NCBI GenBank assembly: GCA_023387715.1
Contig: JAEWHQ010000153.1
Location: 1 to 7,207, forward strand
DNA length: 7,207 bases
Source: Pseudomonadota bacterium
GTDB taxonomy: Bacteria > Pseudomonadota > Alphaproteobacteria > Rhizobiales > Rhizobiaceae
Direction of reading: 5' to 3'
The stretch's first letter is position 1. Each line of letters opens with the position of its first letter. Below are positions 1-5,825 of this stretch, piece after piece. Under the pieces are notes generated by a model, which saw only the letters and a list, made by a program, of their open reading frames with translations, was not told the DNA's origin and ran no database searches. A program made the position numbers and the translations under genes.

Positions 1-458
1 GGGTACAGCCTTCAAGCCTGACCCGCAATGCGGATGGTACTGTCAGCCATATGGTGCTGGAATATACCACCCAAAAAGATGGCAAACTCACCGGCACCGG
101 CGAAACCATCACGCTTAAAGCCGATCAGGTTTTCAAAGCAATCGGACAGAACTTCCTGGCCGAACCACTGGGTAAAACCGGCGTGGCGCTCGCCAAAGGC
201 CGTATCAAAGTGGATGAGCACAGACGCACATCCGTTGAAGGTATCTGGGCTGGCGGCGACTGCGTTGAAGGCGGCGAAGACCTCACCGTTGCATCGGTTG
301 AAGACGGTAAAGTTGCAGCTGAATCCATTCATCGTGCCTTGATGAACCTGCCTGATGCAGTTGCTGGCTTTGCCGATGCGGTGCTTTCCGCTCAGGGCGG
401 CGCCAATAACGGCCAGCGTAATATTCAAGGGCCTGCACCAATCGAGTGGGCACGCTGA
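1..458 (+). CDS. preT: PreT, NAD-dependent dihydropyrimidine dehydrogenase FAD/NAD(P)H subunit (3' part only)
   Basis: This is the C-terminal 151 residues of an open frame that enters the window from the left; whole codons begin at base 3 and the TGA is at 456-458. The protein belongs to the glutamate-synthase small subunit-like flavoprotein family. The visible part shows the end of the NAD(P)H-binding domain and the C-terminal FAD-binding segment, with the diagnostic AGGDCVEGGEDLTVASVEDG stretch (encoded around 249-308), comparable to the AGGD...TV.SV.DGK segment of mammalian dihydropyrimidine dehydrogenase. In the known complex PreT takes electrons from NADH through FAD and passes them via iron-sulfur clusters to PreA, where the pyrimidine ring is reduced; both are cytoplasmic. 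preA follows 79 nt downstream on the same strand, which supports the assignment over a generic glutamate synthase small chain. The N-terminal FeS region and the promoter lie outside the window. Confidence 0.9.
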   Translation, partial: VQPSSLTRNADGTVSHMVLEYTTQKDGKLTGTGETITLKADQVFKAIGQNFLAEPLGKTGVALAKGRIKVDEHRRTSVEGIWAGGDCVEGGEDLTVASVEDGKVAAESIHRALMNLPDAVAGFADAVLSAQGGANNGQRNIQGPAPIEWAR

Positions 459-473
459 TTTTCTTTCATCCAA

Positions 474-509
474 GGTTTTTAAAAGCGGCCGCAAGAGCCG
501 CTGAAAACC
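474..509 (+). repeat. Interrupted inverted repeat (hairpin) between preT and preA
   Basis: An outer arm GGTTTT (474-479) pairs with AAAACC (504-509), and an inner arm AGCGGC (484-489) pairs with GCCGCT (497-502) around the 7-nt loop CGCAAGA. The arms are separated by TAAA on the left and a single G on the right. No T-run follows on the + strand, so it does not look like an intrinsic terminator. It sits 28 nt before the preA start and just ahead of its ribosome binding site (AGGGGA, 523-528), so an mRNA stability or processing role is possible. Function is inferred only. Confidence 0.4.
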
Positions 510-537
510 GGCAAGTCGTATTAGGGGAATTTCGACA

Positions 538-1848
538 ATGGCTGACCTTTCCACCAATTTTCTCGGGATCAAGTCACCCAATCCGTTTTGGCTGGCTTCT
601 GCCCCGCCAACAGATAAAGCCTATAACGTAGAGCGTGCATTCAAGGCAGGCTGGGGCGGCGTTGTATGGAAAACTCTGGGCTCTGAAGGCCCGCCAGTTG
701 TTAACGTCAACGGCCCGCGTTATGGCGCAATCTATAGTGCCGACCGCCGTCTGATTGGTTTGAACAATATCGAATTGATTACCGACCGCTCGCTGGAAAT
801 AAATTTACGCGAGATGAAGGAAATCAAGCGCCGCTGGCCGGATCGCGCCCTCATTGCCTCCATCATGGTGCCATGTGAGGAAGAAGCATGGAAAGCCATT
901 TTGCCACTGGTGGAAGAAACCGGTGCAGACGGAATTGAGCTGAACTTCGGCTGTCCGCACGGCATGAGCGAACGCGGCATGGGTGCTGCTGTTGGTCAGG
1001 TGCCGGAATATGTCGGTATGGTGGTGAAGTGGTGTAAGCAATATACGCGTATGCCGGTCATTACAAAACTTACACCCAATATTACCGACATCCGTTATCC
1101 GGCGCGTAATGCCTTTGCCAATGGCACGGATGCTGTATCGCTGATCAACACGATCAACTCGATCACAAGTGTTAATCTCGATAGTTTTGCACCTGAGCCA
1201 ACTATCGACGGACGCGGTTCCCACGGCGGCTATTGCGGCCCTGCGGTCAAGCCGATTGCGCTCAACATGGTTGCTGAAATTGCCCGTGATCCGGAAACTG
1301 CCGGTCGCCCGATTTCTGGTATTGGCGGTGTATCGACATGGCGTGATGCGGCAGAGTTTATCTCGCTTGGTTGCGGCACTGTGCAGGTTTGTACCGCTGC
1401 CATGACCTATGGTTTCAAAATCGTTCAGGAAATGATCGATGGTCTGTCAGACTGGATGGACAGCAAAGGCTTTAAAACGCTGGATGATTTCCGCGGTCGT
1501 GCCGTTCCTAATGTCACAGATTGGCGCTATCTCAACCTCAACTACGTCACCAAAGCCAAGATTAATCAGGATCTTTGCATCAAATGCGGTCGCTGCTTTG
1601 CTGCCTGTGAAGACACATCGCATCAGGCGATTACCTCACTGGTAGATGGTGCCCGCCACTTTGAAGTGATTGATGAGGAATGCGTTGGCTGCAATCTCTG
1701 CGTCAATGTTTGTCCGGTCAATGATTGTATCACGATGGAGCCAATCAGCGGCTTTGACCCGCGCACCAAAGCGCCGATCAATCCAAATTACGCTAACTGG
1801 ACAACCCATCCGAACAATCCGATGGCAACACAAGAAGCGGCAGAGTAA
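538..1848 (+). CDS. preA: PreA, NAD-dependent dihydropyrimidine dehydrogenase catalytic subunit
   Basis: This 436-residue cytoplasmic protein catalyses the first, reductive step of pyrimidine breakdown: uracil or thymine to the 5,6-dihydro form. Residues about 1-310 form a dihydroorotate-dehydrogenase-like FMN barrel. The active-site loop reads NFGCPHGMSERGMGAAVGQ, with C139 equivalent to the catalytic cysteine (C671) of pig dihydropyrimidine dehydrogenase; KLTPNITDI (177-185) and the glycine-rich GIGGVST (261-267) are further FMN/substrate-site signatures. The C-terminus carries two 4Fe-4S cluster motifs, C347/C350/C353/C357 and C382/C385/C388/C392, which accept electrons from PreT. Length and domain order match PreA and the C-terminal half of the mammalian enzyme. 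The ATG at 538 has AGGGGA (523-528) 9 nt upstream. It is probably cotranscribed with preT and is convergent with the downstream regulator gene. No key residue is missing. Confidence 0.96.
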   Translation: MADLSTNFLGIKSPNPFWLASAPPTDKAYNVERAFKAGWGGVVWKTLGSEGPPVVNVNGPRYGAIYSADRRLIGLNNIELITDRSLEINLREMKEIKRRWPDRALIASIMVPCEEEAWKAILPLVEETGADGIELNFGCPHGMSERGMGAAVGQVPEYVGMVVKWCKQYTRMPVITKLTPNITDIRYPARNAFANGTDAVSLINTINSITSVNLDSFAPEPTIDGRGSHGGYCGPAVKPIALNMVAEIARDPETAGRPISGIGGVSTWRDAAEFISLGCGTVQVCTAAMTYGFKIVQEMIDGLSDWMDSKGFKTLDDFRGRAVPNVTDWRYLNLNYVTKAKINQDLCIKCGRCFAACEDTSHQAITSLVDGARHFEVIDEECVGCNLCVNVCPVNDCITMEPISGFDPRTKAPINPNYANWTTHPNNPMATQEAAE

Positions 1849-1867
1849 GGCTCCCCCCCGAAGACCG

Positions 1868-1899
1868 GCAGGGCATGATGATAAAGCATCATGCCCTGC
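1868..1899. terminator. Perfect 13-bp stem hairpin between convergent preA and rutR-like gene, possible bidirectional terminator
   Basis: GCAGGGCATGATG (1868-1880) and CATCATGCCCTGC (1887-1899) are exact reverse complements around the 6-nt loop ATAAAG. The hairpin lies 20 nt after the preA stop and 84 nt beyond the stop of the opposing regulator gene, a place where a shared terminator is expected. Neither side has a clear T-run (the + side continues GCATAGGTGTCTTT), so it is not a canonical intrinsic terminator. It could equally act as a transcript-end stabiliser. The rest of 1849-1983 shows only a short 5-bp hairpin, TAAGC/GCTTA (1946-1959). Confidence 0.55.
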
Positions 1900-1983
1900 G
1901 CATAGGTGTCTTTGAAGCTTCGGGCATCAGGCAAATACGATTGATTAAGCCAAAGCTTATGCCTTGCGACAGGACTAAAAAAA

Positions 1984-2664
1984 TCAGAGTGGACGCGGCC
2001 TGATACCGTTGAGAATAACGCCGACAACAGCTTTGGCAGTTTCTGCCCGGAAGGATGGTGTGTCAGCTTTTTCGCCCATGATAGCGCGAACCTGCACATC
2101 AAAATCGGAATAATGCTGTGTCATTGCCCAGATGGTGAAAATCAGATGATAAGGATCAACAGGAGCTATGCGCTTTTCAGCAATCCACCGCTTGATCACT
2201 TGCGCCTTGCCATCCACCAGTTCACGCAGATGGGTTTTCAAAAATGTGCCGATAGCCGGCGCGCCATGCATAATTTCATTGGCAAAAAGGCGCGAGGCTT
2301 CCGGTCGGCTCTCAGACATTTCCAGCTTGCGGACAATGTATTTCTTCAGCTCTTCCAGCGGGTCGCCTTCGGGATCAATTTCCTCGAAAGGGCGCAGCCA
2401 TTCCACCAGCGTATCTTCAAGCACATTGACGTAAATATGCTGCTTGCGCGGGAAATAATACAAAAGATTGGGCTTCGACATGCCCGCTTTTTCAGCGATC
2501 TGATCCAGTGTCGAACCTCTGAAACCAAAGGCAGAAAACACCTCCAGTGCGGCATCCAGAATGATGCGCCGGTTGATGCCCTGAATGCGCGTTTCGCTTT
2601 CGGGAGTATCGCTTTTTTTACGCCTTGCGCCTTTGCGGGCTGCAGTGGGGGCGGCTGTGGCCAT
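1984..2664 (-). CDS. rutR: RutR-like TetR-family transcriptional regulator of pyrimidine catabolism
   Basis: This 226-residue TetR-type repressor resembles E. coli RutR, which binds uracil and thymine. The helix-turn-helix is at about residues 51-71 (STLDQIAEKAGMSKPNLLYYF). The ligand domain keeps ASRLFANEIMHGAP (about 123-136), APVDPYHLIFTIW (167-179) and TQHYSDF (182-188). W179 and Q183 align with W167 and Q171 of the E. coli uracil pocket, and the C-terminal GIRPR also matches. The residues before the HTH are rich in K/R and probably disordered. I chose the ATG at 2664 because GGAAGG lies 6 nt upstream on the minus strand and the protein then has RutR-like length. An earlier in-frame ATG at 2835 would add 57 residues running through the promoter/operator region. 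It is convergent with preA and divergent from the hydrolase-hydA-transporter operon, so control of that operon and of itself is likely. Alignment was done from memory. Confidence 0.88.
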   Translation of the reverse strand: MATAAPTAARKGARRKKSDTPESETRIQGINRRIILDAALEVFSAFGFRGSTLDQIAEKAGMSKPNLLYYFPRKQHIYVNVLEDTLVEWLRPFEEIDPEGDPLEELKKYIVRKLEMSESRPEASRLFANEIMHGAPAIGTFLKTHLRELVDGKAQVIKRWIAEKRIAPVDPYHLIFTIWAMTQHYSDFDVQVRAIMGEKADTPSFRAETAKAVVGVILNGIRPRPL

Positions 2665-2703
2665 TTGACACCTTCCGCTGGACAGAGAAACTTTCGAAAG
2701 CGC

Positions 2704-2732
2704 TTGACCGCCATCGATGCCTCTTCTAGCCT
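2704..2732 (+). promoter_or_regulatory. Candidate distal sigma70-type promoter toward the catabolic operon
   Basis: TTGACC (2704-2709) and TAGCCT (2727-2732) are separated by 17 nt. The -35 matches TTGACA at 5 of 6 positions; the -10 has the T, A and last T of TATAAT only. Transcription would begin near 2739, inside the RutR-type palindrome, giving a leader of nearly 290 nt before the hydrolase gene and a usable transcript for the candidate small ORF. The call rests on sequence match only. Confidence 0.3.
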
Positions 2733-2753
2733 GTATTTTTACCAAGTAGTCAA
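2723..2753 (-). promoter_or_regulatory. Candidate promoter of the rutR-like gene, -35 box inside the operator
   Basis: Read on the minus strand, TTGACT (2753-2748, preceded by C as in the alphaproteobacterial CTTGAC) is followed after 19 nt by TAGAAG (2728-2723), a 4 of 6 match to TATAAT. The start would fall near 2716, about 50 nt before the ATG. The spacing is longer than ideal. If real, repressor at 2738-2753 would cover the -35 box and give autorepression. Confidence 0.3.
2738..2753. promoter_or_regulatory. Candidate RutR operator (near-palindrome)
   Basis: TTTACCAAGTAGTCAA matches the RutR consensus TTGACCAnnTGGTCAA, recalled from E. coli, at 12 of the 14 specified positions; the mismatches are T for G at position 3 and A for G at position 11. 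It lies 74 nt upstream of the rutR-like start codon and in the only divergent region of the cluster. Together with the RutR-like protein encoded next door this is a strong operator candidate. Uracil or thymine would be expected to release the repressor, by analogy with E. coli. Confidence 0.65.
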
Positions 2754-2847
2754 GTTTTTTACGCAAGTTAAAAATATTGCCGCCGAACGAGCGACTGGTA
2801 ATGGGAACAATAGAGCGGTGTTTAAACCGCGGCAAGGGGGAGCCAGC

Positions 2848-2997
2848 ATGTCATATGCGACAAGCCTGCCCGTCTTTATCACACGCACCACCTGCATGAA
2901 CAGGCGCGTGAACAGAGAAGCTGTATCTACACGTCATGTTCTTCGGAACGTTCAGACGCATTCCGGCTCGCAATATATTTTTGATCAGGTTTTTTAA
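2848..2997 (+). CDS. Possible small ORF (49 codons) in the operon leader, function unknown
   Basis: The ATG at 2848 is preceded by a strong purine-rich ribosome binding site, AAGGGGGAG (2834-2842), 5 nt away, and the frame stays open to TAA at 2995-2997, 28 nt before the hydrolase ATG. The product begins MSYATSLPVFITRTTCMNRR; it is basic, with one weakly hydrophobic N-terminal stretch and no domain or signal peptide that I recognise. The frame is also open upstream, through the antisense of the regulator gene, so openness alone is weak evidence. It could be a leader peptide coupled to the operon, or chance with an SD-like purine run. The candidate proximal promoter (2951-2979) lies inside its 3' end, which argues for only one of the two being functional. 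Confidence 0.22.
   Translation: MSYATSLPVFITRTTCMNRRVNREAVSTRHVLRNVQTHSGSQYIFDQVF
2951..2979 (+). promoter_or_regulatory. Candidate proximal sigma70-type promoter of the hydrolase-hydA-ABC operon
   Basis: TTCAGA (2951-2956) and TATATT (2974-2979) are 17 nt apart, with 4 of 6 and 5 of 6 matches to consensus. Transcription would begin near 2986, leaving a leader of about 40 nt to the ATG at 3026. TTGATCA (2981-2987), a 6 of 7 match to one RutR half-site, overlaps the predicted start; the second half is poor (3 of 7). Confidence 0.4.
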
Positions 2998-3025
2998 TAG
3001 CATGTAACAGAAAGGCAGCTCTCTC

Positions 3026-4273
3026 ATGGCGCTTAACAGCAATCTCAAGATAAACACCGATCGCTTGTGGGATAGTTTGATGGAGATGGCCAAAATTGGC
3101 CCCGGACTGCGTGGCGGCAATAATCGCCAGACCCTGACCGACGAAGATGCGGAAGGGCGCAAACTTTTCCAGTCTTGGTGCGAAGCCGCCAATATGACCA
3201 TGACTGTTGATACAATGGGCAATATGTTTTTCTTACGCCCCGGCACAGATCCCGATGCCGATCCGGTTTATATGGGCAGCCACCTCGATACCCAGCCGAC
3301 AGGCGGCAATTTTGATGGTGTTTTAGGTGTGCTTGGCGGCTTGGAAGTTGTTCGCACCCTCAACGACCTGAAAATTAAAACCAAACATCCAATTGTTGTG
3401 ACCAACTGGACCAATGAAGAAGGCACCCGCTTTGCCCCTGCTATGCTTGCGTCGGGTGTTTTTGCCGGCGAGCTGGATCAGGACTGGGCTTATGAGCGCG
3501 TTGATGCCAAGGGCAAAAAATTTGGCGATGAATTAAAGCGCATTGGCTGGCTGGGTGATGAGCCGGTCGGTAATCGCAAAATCCATGCCATGTTTGAACT
3601 GCATATCGAACAAGGTCCTATTCTGGAAGCAGAGCATAAAGATATCGGCGTTGTCACCCATGGTCAGGGTTTGTGGTGGCTGGAGGTTACCGTGACCGGC
3701 AAGGAAGCCCATACCGGCTCCACACCGATGCCAATGCGCAAAAATGCCAGCCTTGGCTTAGGTAAATTGCTGCAACTCGTCAATGATATTGCCATGGAAC
3801 ATCAGCCAGCTGCGGTTGGTGGTGTCGGTCATATCGATGTGACACCAAATTCGCGCAATGTCCTGCCGGGGCAGATCGTCTTTACGGTCGATTTCCGCTC
3901 GCCTGATCGCAAAGTGCTCGACGGCATGAAGGCAAAATTTGAGGCAGAAGCGCCCAAAATTGCCGATGAACTTGGCATTCAGGTGAAGATCGAAGCAATC
4001 GGTCATTTTGATCCGGTTACTTTTGACGAAAATTGTGTGACCGCCGTGCGTAATGCCGCCGAGCGGCTTGGCTATAGTCACATGAACATTATTTCGGGTG
4101 CAGGACATGATGCCTGCTGGGTCAATCGCGTGGCACCGACAGCCATGATCATGTGCCCGTGTGTCGATGGCTTAAGCCATAATGAAGATGAATCCATTTC
4201 CAAAGAATGGGCAGGTGCCGGAGCCGATGTGCTTTTGCATGCCGTTCTGGAAACGGCTCAGATTTGTGAGTGA
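3026..4273 (+). CDS. M20-family Zn-dependent hydrolase, probable N-carbamoyl-beta-alanine amidohydrolase (beta-ureidopropionase)
   Basis: This 415-residue cytoplasmic enzyme belongs to the hydantoinase/carbamoylase branch of peptidase family M20. The metal-site residues are all visible: H86 in GSHLDTQP, D97 in NFDGVLG, the catalytic/ligand pair E131-E132 in NEEGTRFAP, H193 in LHIEQGP and H385 in LSHNEDE. Substrate-site residues typical of the family also appear: H229 in AHTGSTPMP, N278 in NSRNVLPG and R291 in DFRSPD. The dimerisation domain is at about residues 213-330. The family includes N-carbamoyl-L-amino acid hydrolases, allantoate amidohydrolases and the M20-type beta-alanine synthases. 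The position next to hydA and preTA favours the beta-alanine synthase role, converting N-carbamoyl-beta-alanine to beta-alanine, CO2 and ammonia. The ATG at 3026 has AAAGG (3011-3015) 10 nt upstream. Substrate choice is inferred from neighbours, not from sequence alone. Confidence 0.9.
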   Translation: MALNSNLKINTDRLWDSLMEMAKIGPGLRGGNNRQTLTDEDAEGRKLFQSWCEAANMTMTVDTMGNMFFLRPGTDPDADPVYMGSHLDTQPTGGNFDGVLGVLGGLEVVRTLNDLKIKTKHPIVVTNWTNEEGTRFAPAMLASGVFAGELDQDWAYERVDAKGKKFGDELKRIGWLGDEPVGNRKIHAMFELHIEQGPILEAEHKDIGVVTHGQGLWWLEVTVTGKEAHTGSTPMPMRKNASLGLGKLLQLVNDIAMEHQPAAVGGVGHIDVTPNSRNVLPGQIVFTVDFRSPDRKVLDGMKAKFEAEAPKIADELGIQVKIEAIGHFDPVTFDENCVTAVRNAAERLGYSHMNIISGAGHDACWVNRVAPTAMIMCPCVDGLSHNEDESISKEWAGAGADVLLHAVLETAQICE

Positions 4274-4294
4274 TTGCACCATAACATGATAGGG

Positions 4295-4307
4295 GCGGAA
4301 GCTCCGC
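4295..4307 (+). repeat. Short hairpin between the hydrolase gene and hydA
   Basis: GCGGA (4295-4299) pairs with TCCGC (4303-4307) around the loop AGC. It lies in the 91-nt gap, well ahead of the hydA ribosome binding site. No T-run follows, so it is not a likely terminator. It may be a minor mRNA structure or chance. Confidence 0.25.
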
Positions 4308-4364
4308 ATCAGCACACGTTATTTCTGCAACTGTTCGCAACAAAACCAAAAAGGGGAACGAACA

Positions 4365-5822
4365 ATGGCAACCAAGGTGATTAAAGGCGGTACTATTATT
4401 ACTGCTGACCGCACATATGATGCGGATGTTCTCATCGATGGCGAAAAAATCGTAAAAATCGGCTCTGATCTTTCCGGTGACCAAACCATTGATGCCAAGG
4501 GCTGCTACATTATGCCCGGCGGCATTGATCCGCATACCCATTTGCAAATGCCGTTTATGGGCACCTACTCATCCGATGATTTTGATAGCGGCACTGCGGC
4601 AGCCCTTGCCGGCGGCACGACAATGGTCATCGATTTTGTTTTGCCCGGGCCTGAAGGCAACTTGCTGGAAGCATTGCAAGAGTGGTTCCAGAAATCCGGC
4701 AAATCCCGTACCGACTATTCTTTCCATATGGCAATTACCGGCTGGAGCGAACGCGCTTTCAATGAAATGCCGGAAGTGGTCAAACGCGGCATCAATTCTT
4801 TTAAACATTTCATGGCCTATAAAGGCGCATTGATGGTCAATGATGATGAAATGTTTGCCTCGTTCCAGCGCTGTGCCGAACTGGGTGCCACCGCATTTGT
4901 CCATGCGGAAAACGGCGATGTGGTTGCGCAATTGCAGCAAAAACTACTTGCTGAAGGCAATAACGGCCCCGAAGCGCACGCTTTCTCGCGCCCGCCGGAA
5001 ATTGAAGGGGAAGCCACCAACCGCGCCATCATGATTGCCGATCAGGCAGGTGTGCCGCTTTATGTGGTGCATACCTCCTGCGAGCAAGCCCATGAAGCCA
5101 TCCGCCGAGCGCGCCAAAAAGGTATGCGTGTTTTCGGCGAGCCGCTTATTCAGCATCTGACACTGGATGAAAGCGAATATTTCAATCAGGATTGGGACTA
5201 TGCAGCGCGGCGCGTCATGTCACCGCCATTCCGTGACAAACTTAATCAGGACAGCCTCTGGGCTGGTCTCTCTGCGGGTAGCCTGCAATGTGTGGCAACC
5301 GACCACTGTGCCTTTACCAGTGAACAAAAACGTACCGGCATCAATGACTTCACCAAAATTCCAAATGGAACCGGTGGTTTGGAAGAACGCCTGCCTGTGC
5401 TTTGGACAAAAGGTGTTGTCACCGGCCGTCTGACACCAAATGAATTTGTCGCCGTTACATCCACCAATATTGCCAAAATTCTTAATATGTACCCGCAAAA
5501 AGGCGCTGTGCTGGAAGGATCAGACGCTGATCTCATTATCTGGGATCCGAAAGCCAAGAAAACCATTTCAGCCAAAACACAACATTCTTCCATCGATTAC
5601 AACGTGTTTGAAGGCATGGAACTGACAGGCCTGCCACGTACTGTGCTTTCGCGCGGGCGGGTTGCTTTTGATCAGGGCAAAGTGCTGGCAGAGCCGGGGG
5701 ATGGCCGTTTCGTCGAACGTGAGCCGAATGCAAGCGTCAACAAAGCCCTTTCCACATGGAAAGAAGTCGTTGCCCCGCGCAAGGTTGAGCGGAAACCAGA
5801 ACATATGCCGTATGGGGTCTGA
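4365..5822 (+). CDS. hydA: Dihydropyrimidinase (D-hydantoinase family)
   Basis: This 485-residue cytoplasmic amidohydrolase opens the ring of dihydrouracil or dihydrothymine to N-carbamoyl-beta-alanine or N-carbamoyl-beta-aminoisobutyrate, the second step of the reductive pathway. The binuclear metal site is complete: H57 and H59 in DPHTHLQMP, the lysine K153 in FMAYKGALM (carboxylated in the family), H180 in FVHAENGD, H236 in VVHTSCE and D313 in ATDHCAF. Substrate-binding candidates Y152, S286 (RVMSPPFR) and N334 (PNGTGGLEERLP) are present. The N-terminal residues 1-50 and C-terminal residues from about 385 form the small beta-sandwich domain, ending in KPEHMPYGV, a tail typical of this family. 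The length is normal. The ATG at 4365 has AAGGGGAA (4351-4358) about 7 nt upstream. It lies 91 nt after the carbamoyl hydrolase gene and 3 nt before the ABC ATPase gene, so it is probably in one operon with both. Confidence 0.96.
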   Translation: MATKVIKGGTIITADRTYDADVLIDGEKIVKIGSDLSGDQTIDAKGCYIMPGGIDPHTHLQMPFMGTYSSDDFDSGTAAALAGGTTMVIDFVLPGPEGNLLEALQEWFQKSGKSRTDYSFHMAITGWSERAFNEMPEVVKRGINSFKHFMAYKGALMVNDDEMFASFQRCAELGATAFVHAENGDVVAQLQQKLLAEGNNGPEAHAFSRPPEIEGEATNRAIMIADQAGVPLYVVHTSCEQAHEAIRRARQKGMRVFGEPLIQHLTLDESEYFNQDWDYAARRVMSPPFRDKLNQDSLWAGLSAGSLQCVATDHCAFTSEQKRTGINDFTKIPNGTGGLEERLPVLWTKGVVTGRLTPNEFVAVTSTNIAKILNMYPQKGAVLEGSDADLIIWDPKAKKTISAKTQHSSIDYNVFEGMELTGLPRTVLSRGRVAFDQGKVLAEPGDGRFVEREPNASVNKALSTWKEVVAPRKVERKPEHMPYGV

Positions 5823-5825
5823 GCC

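Larger units (their letters stand above)
2665..3025. other. Divergent control region between the rutR-like gene and the catabolic/transport operon
   Basis: This is a 361-nt stretch without a confirmed gene. It holds a RutR-type near-palindrome (2738-2753), an AT-rich tract (about 2733-2780), candidate promoters in both directions, a small hairpin GCGGT/ACCGC (2815-2830, loop GTTTAA), a possible 49-codon ORF (2848-2997) and the ribosome binding site AAAGG (3011-3015) of the downstream hydrolase gene. It is longer than the other gaps in the window (79, 135, 91 and 3 nt). Confidence 0.7.

Noticed and set aside
12..581. Minus-strand frame of 189 codons opposite preT and the preA start.
   Set aside because: It is antisense to a conserved flavoprotein C-terminus; its length is explained by codon bias of the real gene.
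805..1224. Minus-strand frame of 139 codons inside preA.
   Set aside because: Shadow of the preA coding sequence; no motif or ribosome binding site support, and preA is certain.
1853..1859. Run of seven C after the preA stop as a possible slippage or phase-variable tract.
   Set aside because: It lies outside any coding frame and is short, with no promoter spacing that it would alter.
2701..2719. Second RutR operator at CTTGACC (2703-2709).
   Set aside because: Only the left half-site fits; the bases at the expected right half do not match TGGTCAA.
1984..2835. Longer form of the regulator starting at 2835 (283 residues).
   Set aside because: The extra 57 residues have no match to RutR and would run through the operator and promoter region, and the ATG at 2664 has a good ribosome binding site.
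2113..2997. Long + strand open frame (294 codons) antisense to the regulator gene.
   Set aside because: The opposite strand encodes a clear RutR-like protein with family motifs, while this frame gives no recognisable domain. Only its last 49 codons, outside the regulator gene and with their own SD, were kept as a weak candidate.
3026..4273. Allantoate amidohydrolase as the identity of the M20 enzyme.
   Set aside because: The family is shared, but the neighbours (preTA, hydA, RutR-like regulator) are those of pyrimidine breakdown and no purine-degradation gene is visible.
4149..4547. Minus-strand frame of 132 codons across the hydrolase-hydA junction.
   Set aside because: It overlaps two well-supported genes and their intergenic gap, and the product shows no recognisable family feature.
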